A DNA stretch of 64,000 nt from Blattabacterium cuenoti (lineage in GTDB: Bacteria; Bacteroidota; Bacteroidia; Flavobacteriales; Blattabacteriaceae), in the NCBI RefSeq assembly GCF_014252115.1, contig NZ_CP059211.1, positions 434,001-498,000 of the forward strand. The letters run 5' to 3'. Under the pieces are notes generated by a model, which saw only the letters and a program-made list of their open reading frames with translations, was not told the origin of the DNA and searched no databases. Below are positions 1 through 9,247 of the stretch, piece after piece. Every line of letters begins with the position of its first letter. Position 1 is the first letter of the stretch. Position numbers and translations under genes: made by a program.

Positions 1-687
1 ATTGGAGAATATGGAACAAGAAGAAGATTCTCTTACAGAGTTCATAAAATAGTATTAAAAACATTAATAAATGAAGGAGATTCTTTTTTTATAGGAAGTA
101 GTAATGTTCATTTTTCTCATATTTTTTCTATAAAACCAATAGGAACTCAAGGACATGAATGGATCATGTTTCATGCATCAAAATACGGATTTAATATAGC
201 AGATCGTATAGCAATGGAAAATTGGTTAAATATTTATAGAGGAAAATTAGGAATAGCTTTATCAGATACATATACTTCCCCAATTTTTTTCAAAAATTTT
301 AATAAAAAACTTTCAAACCTTTTTAAAGGAGTAAGACATGATAGTGGAGATCCCATTTCTTTTGCTAAAGAAACTATAAAACATTACAAAAAATTCAATA
401 TAAATCCTATAAAAAAAAAAATCATATTTTCAGATAATCTTAACCCATATAAAGTAAGTTGTATTTCTTCTTTTTGCAAAAAAAAAATAAGTGCTTGTTT
501 TGGAATAGGTACTAATTTTACCAATGATATTGGTTTTCCTTCTATGAATATGGTGATAAAAATGGTAAAAGCACTTCCTGAAGAAGGAAAAAAGTGGATA
601 TCGGTGGTTAAACTTTCTAATGTTAAAGAAAAATCTACAGGGAAAAAAAATATGATTTTTTCTGCAAAAAAAATACTCCGTATATAA
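1..687 (+). CDS. pncB: Nicotinate phosphoribosyltransferase, 3' part (5' end outside window)
   Basis: Makes nicotinate mononucleotide from nicotinate and PRPP in the cytosol, the first step of NAD salvage. Frame 1 is open from base 1 with no start, so about 228 C-terminal residues are visible. They include GTRRRFSY near the left edge, PIGTQGHEW (about residues 47-55), a SDTYTS segment, GVRHDSGDP (about 110-118) and GIGTNFTND, all typical of the NAPRTase family and its phosphate-binding face. An uninterrupted run of 11 A (411-421) lies in frame. The reading frame is intact up to TAA. A dyad at 712-728 follows and separates the gene from miaB. The assignment is firm even though the N-terminus is missing. 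Confidence 0.93.
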   Translation: MGEYGTRRRFSYRVHKIVLKTLINEGDSFFIGSSNVHFSHIFSIKPIGTQGHEWIMFHASKYGFNIADRIAMENWLNIYRGKLGIALSDTYTSPIFFKNFNKKLSNLFKGVRHDSGDPISFAKETIKHYKKFNINPIKKKIIFSDNLNPYKVSCISSFCKKKISACFGIGTNFTNDIGFPSMNMVIKMVKALPEEGKKWISVVKLSNVKEKSTGKKNMIFSAKKILRI

Positions 688-711
688 AAAAATTATTTTA
701 TATGTTTTATG

Positions 712-728
712 ACATAATGACATTATGT
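712..728. promoter_or_regulatory. 17-base perfect dyad between pncB and miaB
   Basis: Arms ACATAATG and CATTATGT flank a single central A. The sequence is followed by ATTTTTATTG, so as RNA it could form a weak 7-bp hairpin and end pncB transcripts. It shares a 13-base core, CATAATGACATTA, with a second dyad upstream of groS (4111-4125), which argues for a protein-binding site instead. Which role applies cannot be decided from sequence alone. Confidence 0.4.
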
Positions 729-751
729 ATTTTTATTGAAAATATATCTAT

Positions 752-2098
752 ATGAAAGATAAAAGTTTTTATATTGAAAATTATGGTTGTCAAATGAACA
801 TATCAGATAGTAATATTATTAATTCTATTTTATTAAAAAATGGTTTTGTTTTATCTGAAAATTTAGAAAAAGCTAGTATAATTTTGTTAAATTCCTGTTC
901 CATTAGAGAAAAAGCAGAGTTAACTTTAAAAAAAAAACTGGAACAGTTAAAGTTTCTTAAAAAGAAGAAGAAAAAAATTTGGATTGGAATTATAGGATGT
1001 TTTTCGAAAGAAATCAAAAAATTTTTTTTGAAAAAAAAAATGGTAGATTTTTTTGTAGATTCGAATTCTTATAGAGAAATACCTAATTTCATTCATTATT
1101 CTATAATGGGAAAAGAGTATTTTAATTTTACTAAAAAAAACGAAACTTATTCGGATATAAGTTTTATAAAAACAAAACAAAATGATAAAAAAATATCTGC
1201 TTTTTTAAGCATAACAAGAGGTTGTAATAATATGTGTACATTTTGTATTGTTCCTTTTACAAGAGGAAGAGAAAGAAGTAGCGATCCGTATTCGATTATT
1301 AAAGAATGTGAACATTTATATCATAATGGATATAAAGAAGTGACTCTTTTAGGTCAAAATGTAGATTCTTATATATGGAAAAAAGAAAATATGATCCAAG
1401 ATCAAAAAAATATTGTAGATTTTTCTCATCTTTTAGATCTTTTAGCTCAAAAAATTCCTTTCATGAGAATTAGATTTTCTACATCTAATCCTCATGATAT
1501 GTCTGATAAAGTATTAAAAGTAATTTCTAAACACAAAAATATATGTAAACATATTCATTTACCTGTTCAATCTGGTAGTAATAAAATATTAAAGTTAATG
1601 AACAGAAAATATACACGTGAAAAATATCTTTTTTTAGTTAAACAAATTAGAAATATTATACCAGAATGTTCTATTTCTCATGATATTATGACTGGGTTTT
1701 GTCATGAAAATGAGAAAGATCATCAAGAAACTATAAGTTTAATGAATGAAATAAAGTATAATTATGGTTATATGTTTTCTTATTCTCCTAGACCTGGAAC
1801 TTACGCATATAGAAAATTGGAAGATAATGTTCCTATAAATATAAAAAAAAGACGATTACAAGAAATTATTGATTTACAAAATCAACATTCATTTTATAGA
1901 ATGCAAGAACATTTGGGTAAAATAGAAGAAGTTTTGATTGAAGGAGAATCAAAAAGAAACAAGCAACATTGGTATGGAAGAAATACACAAAATTTAATTG
2001 TGGTTTTTCCTAAAAAATCCTTAAATATAGGAGATTTAGTTCATGTAGAAATAACAGATATTACATCTGCAACTTTAATAGGAAAACATTGTAAATGA
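752..2098 (+). CDS. miaB: tRNA-2-methylthio-N6-dimethylallyladenosine synthase MiaB
   Basis: Radical-SAM methylthiotransferase that adds the ms2 group to i6A37 of tRNAs reading UNN codons. The N-terminal UPF0004 domain supplies three cluster cysteines, seen as C13 (YGCQMN), C49 (LNSCSIRE) and C83 (IIGCFS). The radical-SAM motif CNNMCTFC gives C158, C162 and C165. The C-terminus (about 380-448) is a TRAM domain. The length of 448 aa is normal. The start ATG follows a 64-base spacer behind pncB. It leads a tight cluster with the sigma-54 activator (19 bases downstream), lptE and secG. MiaA, which makes its i6A substrate, is also in this window. Confidence 0.96.
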   Translation: MKDKSFYIENYGCQMNISDSNIINSILLKNGFVLSENLEKASIILLNSCSIREKAELTLKKKLEQLKFLKKKKKKIWIGIIGCFSKEIKKFFLKKKMVDFFVDSNSYREIPNFIHYSIMGKEYFNFTKKNETYSDISFIKTKQNDKKISAFLSITRGCNNMCTFCIVPFTRGRERSSDPYSIIKECEHLYHNGYKEVTLLGQNVDSYIWKKENMIQDQKNIVDFSHLLDLLAQKIPFMRIRFSTSNPHDMSDKVLKVISKHKNICKHIHLPVQSGSNKILKLMNRKYTREKYLFLVKQIRNIIPECSISHDIMTGFCHENEKDHQETISLMNEIKYNYGYMFSYSPRPGTYAYRKLEDNVPINIKKRRLQEIIDLQNQHSFYRMQEHLGKIEEVLIEGESKRNKQHWYGRNTQNLIVVFPKKSLNIGDLVHVEITDITSATLIGKHCK

Positions 2099-2117
2099 TG
2101 TAAAAAAAAATAAAAAC

Positions 2118-3368
2118 ATGGAATCCGTTTTTATTCAAAAAATAAAACAAAAGTTTGGAATCATTGGATATGATTATACTTTGCATAGAGCCTTAGAAAA
2201 GGCTATACAAGTTGCTCCCACTGACATATCAGTATTAGTTCTTGGAGAAAGTGGAGTAGGAAAAGAATTTATACCAAAAATTATCCATCAATATTCTTGC
2301 AGAAAACATCATACTTACATTGCAGTGAATTGTGGTGCTATTCCAGAGGGAACAATTGATAGTGAACTTTTTGGACATGAAAAAGGTTCCTTTACAGGAG
2401 CTACTAACATGCGGAAAGGGTATTTTGAGGGAGCATATGGAGGAACTATTTTTTTGGATGAAGTAGGAGAATTACCTTTGACTACGCAAGTTCGTCTTCT
2501 TAGAATATTGGAATCTGGAGAATTTATAAAAGTAGGATCTTCTAAAATTCAAAAAACCAATGTACGTATTGTTGCTGCCACTAATTTAAATATGACAGAA
2601 TCTATACAAAAAGGAAAATTTAGAGAAGATTTATATTATAGATTAAATACAGTTCAAATTAATGTTCCTCCTTTACGTTTTCGTAAAAACGATATTAAAT
2701 TTTTATTTAAAAAATTTTCCAATGATTTTGCAGAAAAGTACCATATGCCTCCAATAACATTTACTGAAGAATCTTTAAAATATTTAGAAAATTATTCTTG
2801 GCCGGGTAATATAAGACAATTGAAAAATCTTATAGAACAAATTTCTGTAATGGAAACTAAACGTGAAATTTCTGTAGAAAAATTAAAAGAATATACGCCA
2901 GAAAATATTCCATCAATATCTTTTTCTAATCATAATAAGGTAGTAGAAACTACATCTATTCATAATAGAGAAAGAGATCTTTTTTATAAAATTTTATTTG
3001 ATATGAAAAAAAATTTGAATGATTTGAAAGATATTACTTTTCAATTAATTAAAAATAATTCTAATACTAGATTTATTGAAAAAAATCAGCATCTTATAGA
3101 AAAAGTTTTTGGAAAAATGATTCATAACAGAAGTAATTCTATATTTCAGTTAGAAGATTCATCTAAATCTGAAGAAGATTCAGATTATGAAGAAATAGAA
3201 GAGGATTCATCTAAAAATGAATTGTCTTCTTTTTCTTTACAAAAAAAAGAGATAGAATTTATTCAAAAAGCTTTAAAAAAAAATAATGGAAAAAAAAGAA
3301 AAACTGCAAAAGAATTAGGTATTTCAGAAAGAACCTTATACAGGAAGATTAAACAATATGGTTTATAA
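2118..3368 (+). CDS. Sigma-54-dependent transcriptional activator (bacterial enhancer-binding protein), no receiver domain
   Basis: AAA+ ATPase that remodels sigma-54 RNA polymerase to open promoters. Seen: Walker A GESGVGKE (43-50), sigma-54 contact loop GSFTGA (90-95, a variant of GAFTGA), Walker B IFLDEVGE (111-118), WPGNIRQL near the end of the AAA+ domain, an acidic linker rich in E, D and S (about 345-375), and a Fis-type helix-turn-helix at the extreme C-terminus (TAKELGISERTLYRKIKQ). The AAA+ domain starts within about 15 residues of the N-terminus, so there is no receiver, GAF or PAS sensor, as in PspF. The gene overlaps lptE by 11 bases. Its targets are unknown; a sigma-54-like site upstream of groS is a candidate. 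An intact HTH and GSFTGA loop imply it still works and that rpoN should be present elsewhere. Confidence 0.93.
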   Translation: MESVFIQKIKQKFGIIGYDYTLHRALEKAIQVAPTDISVLVLGESGVGKEFIPKIIHQYSCRKHHTYIAVNCGAIPEGTIDSELFGHEKGSFTGATNMRKGYFEGAYGGTIFLDEVGELPLTTQVRLLRILESGEFIKVGSSKIQKTNVRIVAATNLNMTESIQKGKFREDLYYRLNTVQINVPPLRFRKNDIKFLFKKFSNDFAEKYHMPPITFTEESLKYLENYSWPGNIRQLKNLIEQISVMETKREISVEKLKEYTPENIPSISFSNHNKVVETTSIHNRERDLFYKILFDMKKNLNDLKDITFQLIKNNSNTRFIEKNQHLIEKVFGKMIHNRSNSIFQLEDSSKSEEDSDYEEIEEDSSKNELSSFSLQKKEIEFIQKALKKNNGKKRKTAKELGISERTLYRKIKQYGL

Positions 3369-3834
3369 AAAAATTTTTTTCTTTTTTAGTTTATCTATGA
3401 TGATTAGTTGCTATCATTCATCTTTTTCATCATTGTTTAACACAAAAAAAACAATAGAAATAGGAAACTTTTCAGAAGTGATTAATATACCTGGTAGATC
3501 CATTTCTTTTGATTTAAAAAAGAACATTGAGGATTATATTACGAAATATAATCCTTCTAATTTAGTATTAAAAAAAGGAAATGTTGTTTTAGAGGGGGTA
3601 GTTTTGTATTATGGATCTTATCCATTGGGAGATTATAAAAAAGTTAAAATAACAGTAAAAATATTTTATAAAGATAAATCTGAACCAAAAAATGATTGGG
3701 AAAAAGATTTTATTATATCTGAAGTATTTTATGATCATATAAAAGAAGTTTTTCCAAGAAAAATTATTGATAAAATTATAAATAAATTAACTGTTAGAAT
3801 ATATAGCGAAATATTTAATGATTCTAGTATCTAA
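3358..3834 (+). CDS. lptE: LptE-like LPS-assembly lipoprotein
   Basis: Predicted outer-membrane lipoprotein that plugs LptD and helps deliver LPS to the surface. The N-terminus is a short charged/hydrophobic signal ending in a lipobox-like MISC (Cys near residue 18), followed by a small alpha/beta domain with IEIGNFSEV and a late FNDSSI tail. At 158 aa it fits the Bacteroidetes LptE-family proteins, which sit between the sigma-54 activator and secG; that gene order is the strongest support. It overlaps the activator by 11 bases and is followed by secG after 24 bases. The alternative is an unrelated small lipoprotein, since sequence conservation in this family is weak. Confidence 0.72.
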   Translation: MVYKKIFFFFSLSMMISCYHSSFSSLFNTKKTIEIGNFSEVINIPGRSISFDLKKNIEDYITKYNPSNLVLKKGNVVLEGVVLYYGSYPLGDYKKVKITVKIFYKDKSEPKNDWEKDFIISEVFYDHIKEVFPRKIIDKIINKLTVRIYSEIFNDSSI

Positions 3835-3858
3835 TAATAATTGATAGTTTTATTTAAT

Positions 3859-4104
3859 ATGGAAAATATATCTATAATTATACTTAGTTTTTTTATTGTT
3901 TTAATATGTTTTTTATTTACGTTAATAATATTAGTACAAAACCCTAAAAAAGGAAGTATTCATCAATCTTTTATGGAAAAAAATTTTAGATTTTTTGGAA
4001 TTAAAAGAACAAATACATTTTTAGAAAATATTACTTGGTTTTTATCTATTGTTATATTTTTTTTAACTCTATTTTTCAATCTTTTGTTAAAATCAAAACG
4101 TTAA
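3859..4104 (+). CDS. secG: Protein-export membrane protein SecG
   Basis: Small subunit of the SecYEG translocon in the inner membrane. 81 aa with two hydrophobic helices (about residues 4-24 and 55-75) separated by a short loop containing QNPKKGSIHQSF, the typical SecG arrangement, where the first helix is followed by a VQxPKGxG-like turn. I chose ATG 3859; an upstream in-frame TTG (3841) would add six residues with no similarity to the family. It is the last gene of the miaB-activator-lptE-secG cluster. SecE and YajC are elsewhere in the window. Confidence 0.85.
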   Translation: MENISIIILSFFIVLICFLFTLIILVQNPKKGSIHQSFMEKNFRFFGIKRTNTFLENITWFLSIVIFFLTLFFNLLLKSKR

Positions 4105-4110
4105 AAAAAT

Positions 4111-4125
4111 ATGTCATAATGACAT
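4111..4125. promoter_or_regulatory. 15-base dyad upstream of groSL, candidate activator-binding site
   Basis: Perfect inverted repeat ATGTCAT-A-ATGACAT. Together with the next two bases it contains CATAATGACATTA, also present in the pncB-miaB spacer. It lies about 44-58 bases upstream of the GG of the candidate sigma-54 promoter. That is somewhat close for an enhancer-binding protein site but on the correct side. No U-tract follows, so a terminator is unlikely. The binding role is inference. Confidence 0.4.
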
Positions 4126-4136
4126 TAAACATCATT

Positions 4137-4169
4137 CAAATGAAAAAAAAATCACTTTTTTTTCATTTG
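4137..4169 (+). terminator. 14-bp hairpin downstream of secG
   Basis: Arms CAAATGAAAAAAAA and TTTTTTTTCATTTG enclose a 5-base loop (ATCAC). The T-run sits within the 3' arm rather than after it, so termination may be imperfect. Position just after secG suits a terminator of the miaB-secG cluster. Its last bases overlap the -24 element of the candidate groS promoter, so a regulatory structure is also possible. Confidence 0.45.
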
Positions 4170-4183
4170 GCATGTTTTTGGCT
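4167..4183 (+). promoter_or_regulatory. Candidate sigma-54 (-24/-12) promoter of groSL
   Basis: TTGGCATG-TTTT-TGGCT places GG (4169-4170) exactly 12 bases before GC (4181-4182), the invariant spacing of sigma-54 promoters. It matches the consensus TGGCACG-N4-TTGCW at most fixed positions; the differences are T for C after TGGCA and TGGC for TTGC. Predicted start is near 4193, giving a leader of about 35 bases before groS. A sigma-54 activator gene lies 0.8 kb upstream. I see no CIRCE element. The match is sequence-based and control is inferred. Confidence 0.55.
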
Positions 4184-4227
4184 CCTTAGTAAGAATTAGA
4201 ACCGTAAATCTTAAAATTATTTATAAT

Positions 4228-4506
4228 ATGATGGAAGTAAAGATTAAACCGTTAGCAGATCGCGTTCTTGTACAACCTGATCCTGCTGAAACAAAAACCT
4301 CTTCAGGTATTATTATCCCTGATACAGCAAAAGAAAAACCACAAAAAGGAACTATAATAGCAGTAGGAAAAGGGAAGAAGAATGAACCTATGAATTTAAA
4401 AGAAGGAGATAGAGTTTTGTACGGTAAATATTCTGGTACAGAATTGAAATGGGAAGGAGAAGAATATCTCATTATGCGAGAATCTGATGTTATAGCAATC
4501 ATATAA
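4228..4506 (+). CDS. groS: Co-chaperonin GroES
   Basis: Heptameric lid of the GroEL folding chamber. 92 aa with [10 protein letters not shown] at the N-terminus, the mobile-loop region [12 protein letters not shown] (about 21-32), and the conserved GKYSGTEL and LIMRESDV segments near the C-terminus. Two consecutive ATGs (4228, 4231) are possible starts. groL follows after 56 bases, the universal groSL operon. The leader holds a dyad, a hairpin and a sigma-54-like promoter rather than a CIRCE repeat. Codon use is noticeably less degraded than in neighbours, as usual for a highly expressed endosymbiont gene. Confidence 0.98.
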   Translation: MMEVKIKPLADRVLVQPDPAETKTSSGIIIPDTAKEKPQKGTIIAVGKGKKNEPMNLKEGDRVLYGKYSGTELKWEGEEYLIMRESDVIAII

Positions 4507-4550
4507 TTTTTATTAAATCAGGAAAATTCATTTATATAAAAATTTATTAA

Positions 4551-6206
<1,656 letters not shown>

Positions 6207-6210
6207 AAAA

Positions 6211-6250
6211 AAAAATAGTGTCTTTTAAAAAAGGCACTATTTTTTTTTTT
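6211..6250. terminator. Bidirectional terminator between groL and the KdsC-like gene
   Basis: A-rich arm plus ATAGTGTCTTT pairs with AAAGGCACTAT (one G-T pair) and is followed by a run of at least 10 T; the mirror A-run lets it serve the opposite strand as well. It sits directly after the groL stop and before the convergent KdsC-like stop. Confidence 0.8.
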
Positions 6251-6273
6251 ACATCACAATAACTAACTAATAA

Positions 6274-6774
6274 CTAAAACCAATTTTTTTGAATTTTCAA
6301 AGTTTTTTCGATAACATCTCTTACACATCCTTTTCCCCCTTTTTTAGGGGAAATATATTTAGATACATTTTTTACTTCTTGTACTGCATCTATTGGAGAA
6401 CAAGGTAAAGCTACAGATTTCATAATTTCTATATCAGGAATATCATCTCCCATATAAAGAATTTTTTTTTTAGAAATGTTTAGAATGTTACAATATTCAT
6501 CTAAATATTTTTTTTTATTATCTACCCCTTGGTAAATATAGGGAATATTCAAATTTCTTAAACGTCTAAAAACCATTAAATCTTGCCCCCTTGTTATGAT
6601 ACATAAATTATATCCCTTTTTTTTCGCCAATTGTATTGCATATCCATCTTTAGAATACATTTTTCTAACCAAATTTCCATTTGGAAACAAATTTAAAGTA
6701 CAATCAGTCAATACTCCATCCACATCGAATATGAAAGTATTAATATCGTTCATTATATTCATATAATTTTTCAT
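6274..6774 (-). CDS. kdsC: KdsC-like HAD phosphatase (3-deoxy-D-manno-octulosonate 8-phosphate phosphatase)
   Basis: Predicted to dephosphorylate Kdo-8-phosphate on the way to the LPS inner core. 166 aa. HAD motifs are all visible: motif I FDVDGVLTD with the nucleophile Asp, motif II IITRG, a lysine-rich motif III region, and motif IV MGDDIPDIEIM. There is no cap domain, as in tetrameric KdsC. I take ATG 6774; the frame extends to a TTG at 6795 without family support. It converges with groL across a shared terminator. HAD specificity is hard to assign: the DGVLTD signature favours KdsC (or the related sialate/Kdn phosphatase type). Confidence 0.8.
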   Translation of the reverse strand: MKNYMNIMNDINTFIFDVDGVLTDCTLNLFPNGNLVRKMYSKDGYAIQLAKKKGYNLCIITRGQDLMVFRRLRNLNIPYIYQGVDNKKKYLDEYCNILNISKKKILYMGDDIPDIEIMKSVALPCSPIDAVQEVKNVSKYISPKKGGKGCVRDVIEKTLKIQKNWF

Positions 6775-6904
6775 ACACTTCTCTCTACCTACCAAATAAA
6801 CATAACTGGATTTATATTATTTAATTCTTAATCCTTAAAAAAACATAGAACTATAATATAAATAGTACTGAAACTAAATAATAAAAAAATCTCTAAATCT
6901 TAAA

Positions 6905-7309
6905 TTAGATATCTTCAAAATTGATATCTGTAAAATTTTTTATATCTGATGTTTTTTTTTGTTGTGTATCCTTATCCTTAATTCCTTGATTATATGTAGT
7001 ATGATGATTTTTAAAATCTTTTTGATGACGTTCTGAAATAACTTCTCTTCCTTTTTCATTAATGATAAATCGAATCATATCATCAAGTATACTTTGAAAC
7101 TTTGAGAAATCTTCTTTGTACAAATAAATTTTGTGTTTTTTATAAGTTATTTCTCCTGTTTCAGAAAAATTTTTCTTACTTTCAGTTATTGTCAGATAAT
7201 AATCACCAGCTCTTGTTTCTCTCGCATCAAAAAAATAAGTACGACTACCAGTTTTTAGAGTTCGTGAACAAATTTCATTTCTTTCTTTGATATTTTCTTT
7301 TTCGTCCAT
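6905..7309 (-). CDS. PUR-family DNA/RNA-binding protein (DUF3276)
   Basis: 134 aa. The core (about residues 10-90) has the PUR-alpha-like fold signature of Bacteroidetes DUF3276 proteins: SRTLKTGSRTYFFDARETR, then YYLTITESKK and a final helix around DDMIRFI. The C-terminal third is charged and probably disordered (Q/K/D/T rich). Members bind single-stranded nucleic acid; the physiological target is unknown. It lies downstream of the ABC exporter gene on the same strand, but a terminator (7349-7376) and a -7-like element (7338-7345) suggest an independent transcript. Confidence 0.8.
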   Translation of the reverse strand: MDEKENIKERNEICSRTLKTGSRTYFFDARETRAGDYYLTITESKKNFSETGEITYKKHKIYLYKEDFSKFQSILDDMIRFIINEKGREVISERHQKDFKNHHTTYNQGIKDKDTQQKKTSDIKNFTDINFEDI

Positions 7310-7337
7310 TTCAAAAATTATTATAATCCCGATTAGA

Positions 7338-7345
7338 CAAATCTA
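7338..7345 (-). promoter_or_regulatory. Candidate Bacteroidetes -7 element for the PUR-like gene
   Basis: TAGATTTG on the minus strand matches TAnnTTTG and is identical to the -7 box of the tRNA-tuf promoter at 38166. There is no TTTG at the expected -33 distance, because the terminator stem occupies that place. The start codon is about 30 bases downstream. Confidence 0.35.
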
Positions 7346-7348
7346 AAC

Positions 7349-7376
7349 AAAAAAAATGGTATAGACCATTTTTTTT
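7349..7376 (-). terminator. Terminator downstream of the ABC exporter gene
   Basis: Arms AAAAAAAATGGT and ACCATTTTTTTT with loop ATAG form a 12-bp stem with A/T runs on both sides. It lies 19-46 bases after the exporter stop codon. Confidence 0.65.
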
Positions 7377-7394
7377 TACTATAATTATCTGAAA

Positions 7395-9140
7395 TTAATT
7401 TTTTAAAAAAAAACTATAACTTTTTATTTTTGATATTCTTCCATTTTTTAAAACAATAAATAAATCAAAATCAGAAACATAAGAAATATCATGAGTTATA
7501 ATAATTATAGTACTAAATCTCATATTTTTTTTAATATAATAAATAATTAATTTTCTGGTTTTTTGATCTATGGAAGAAAAACTATCATCAAATATAAGAA
7601 TTTTAGGTTTTCTTATAATAGCTCTAGCGATACATATTCTTTGTTTTTGACCTCCAGATAAAGTAATTCCTTTTTCTCCTATAATAGTTTTGTATCCATT
7701 TTTAAAATTTAGAATATCATTTTCTATCATAGCTATTCTAGCTGCGTTATATACTTCATATGGTGAAACTTGTTTTACACTTCCAAAAAGTATATTATTA
7801 TAAATAGAATCTGAAAAAAGAAAAGATTCTTGAGGAACATAACCTATATTTTTTCTAAAATCATATAAATTATGATCTTTTAACGATAAATTATCTATTA
7901 ATATTTCTCCTTTATGTGGATCATAAAAACGAGATATTAATCTACCTATCGTTGTTTTACCTGATCCTGTTTCCCCTGTTAAGATTAAAGTTTTTCCTCT
8001 CATTAGAGTAAATGTTATTTTATTAATTGTATTGTTTTTTTTATTTTGAATTATTTTATTTTTGCAATAAAAAAAACTTACATTTCTAAATTGAATTTTT
8101 CCAGATATTTTTGTATTTTTTATTGAATTATTATTTAATATTTCAGGTTTTTCTTTCAAAAATTCGCTAATACGAACTTGCGATACTTTAGCTCTTTCTA
8201 AAATAGAAACAACCCATCCTAATATAATAAAAGGAAAAATTAAAACATTTATATATGTGAAAAATTCAGCAATAATTCCAATTTCTTTTATTTCTCCCTC
8301 AAAATATTTTTTACCTCCAAAAAAAAGAATTATCAAATGACAAGTTCCTATAAAAAAAATAATAACTGAAGATAATATAGTATCTATTTTAGCCAATTCT
8401 ATATTTTTCTTTTGATATTTTAGTATAATTTTCTTATGTTTTTCTTGAAAAAAAGATTCCGATACAAATGATTTAATAATATGGATTCCTGAAAAAGTTT
8501 CCTGTATAAAAGAGCATATAATAGACTGAAATTTTTGAACTTCTTCACTTTTATTGGTAATATAAATACTAATATAGTATACAAAAATAAAAAGAATGGG
8601 AATAGGTAAAATAACATAAAAAGTTAATATTTTATTAATCCGTAACATTTGCATAACAACTATAAAAAAAAGAACAATAAGATTCAAAAAATACATTATA
8701 CCAGGACCTATATACTGTCTGATAAAAGATACGTCTTCTGTAAGACGATTCATTAAATCTCCTGTAGAATTTTTTTTATAAAAAGACAAACTTAATTTTT
8801 GATAATGTAAAAAAATTTCATTTTTTATGTCAAATTCTATCATTCTAGACGTAGTTATTATACATTGCCGCATATGATATTTTACAAAACCACCTATAAT
8901 TGGAACTATCAATATCACACTGGTATAAAGACAAATATCTTTTTTTAAATAGGTAGAAAGAGGATATGATGTCTTTGAAAGACTTGTAAATATATTTTTT
9001 ATGGTATTAATAGATTTTCCTATATAATGAATAGGAAGTACAGTTAAAATATTTGATAATAAAATTAATAAAAATCCAATACACAAACGTAATTTGTACT
9101 TTTGACAATATTTTTTGCTAAAAGCAAATAAATCACCCAT
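7395..9140 (-). CDS. ABC exporter, fused membrane and ATPase domains (MdlA/MsbA type)
   Basis: Inner-membrane half-transporter that would export a lipid, peptide or drug-like substrate. 581 aa from ATG 9140 (GTG 9149 would add three residues). Six hydrophobic helices occupy about residues 15-320. The C-terminal ATPase has Walker A GETGSGKTT, Q-loop YVPQESF, signature LSGGQKQR, Walker B ILIFDD and an H-loop in IIITHD. The residue after the Walker B Asp is Asp rather than the catalytic Glu, as in MdlA/YheI-type halves that act as heterodimers, so a partner may be encoded elsewhere. In this small genome it may do MsbA's lipid-flipping work. Substrate unknown. Confidence 0.85.
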   Translation of the reverse strand: MGDLFAFSKKYCQKYKLRLCIGFLLILLSNILTVLPIHYIGKSINTIKNIFTSLSKTSYPLSTYLKKDICLYTSVILIVPIIGGFVKYHMRQCIITTSRMIEFDIKNEIFLHYQKLSLSFYKKNSTGDLMNRLTEDVSFIRQYIGPGIMYFLNLIVLFFIVVMQMLRINKILTFYVILPIPILFIFVYYISIYITNKSEEVQKFQSIICSFIQETFSGIHIIKSFVSESFFQEKHKKIILKYQKKNIELAKIDTILSSVIIFFIGTCHLIILFFGGKKYFEGEIKEIGIIAEFFTYINVLIFPFIILGWVVSILERAKVSQVRISEFLKEKPEILNNNSIKNTKISGKIQFRNVSFFYCKNKIIQNKKNNTINKITFTLMRGKTLILTGETGSGKTTIGRLISRFYDPHKGEILIDNLSLKDHNLYDFRKNIGYVPQESFLFSDSIYNNILFGSVKQVSPYEVYNAARIAMIENDILNFKNGYKTIIGEKGITLSGGQKQRICIARAIIRKPKILIFDDSFSSIDQKTRKLIIYYIKKNMRFSTIIIITHDISYVSDFDLFIVLKNGRISKIKSYSFFLKN

Positions 9141-9247
9141 ATAACACACAAAAATACAAACTTTTTAAGTTTAATTTTTTATTTATATAATTGTACAAAA
9201 AATTTTGTCGTGAATAAAAATCAACATTATTTTATTATAACAAAAAA

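Noticed and set aside
3841..3858. TTG start giving a longer SecG
   Set aside because: The added residues have no family match and an ATG follows immediately.
4105..4227. A CIRCE/HrcA operator before groS
   Set aside because: No TTAGCACTC-N9-GAGTGCTAA-like sequence is present.
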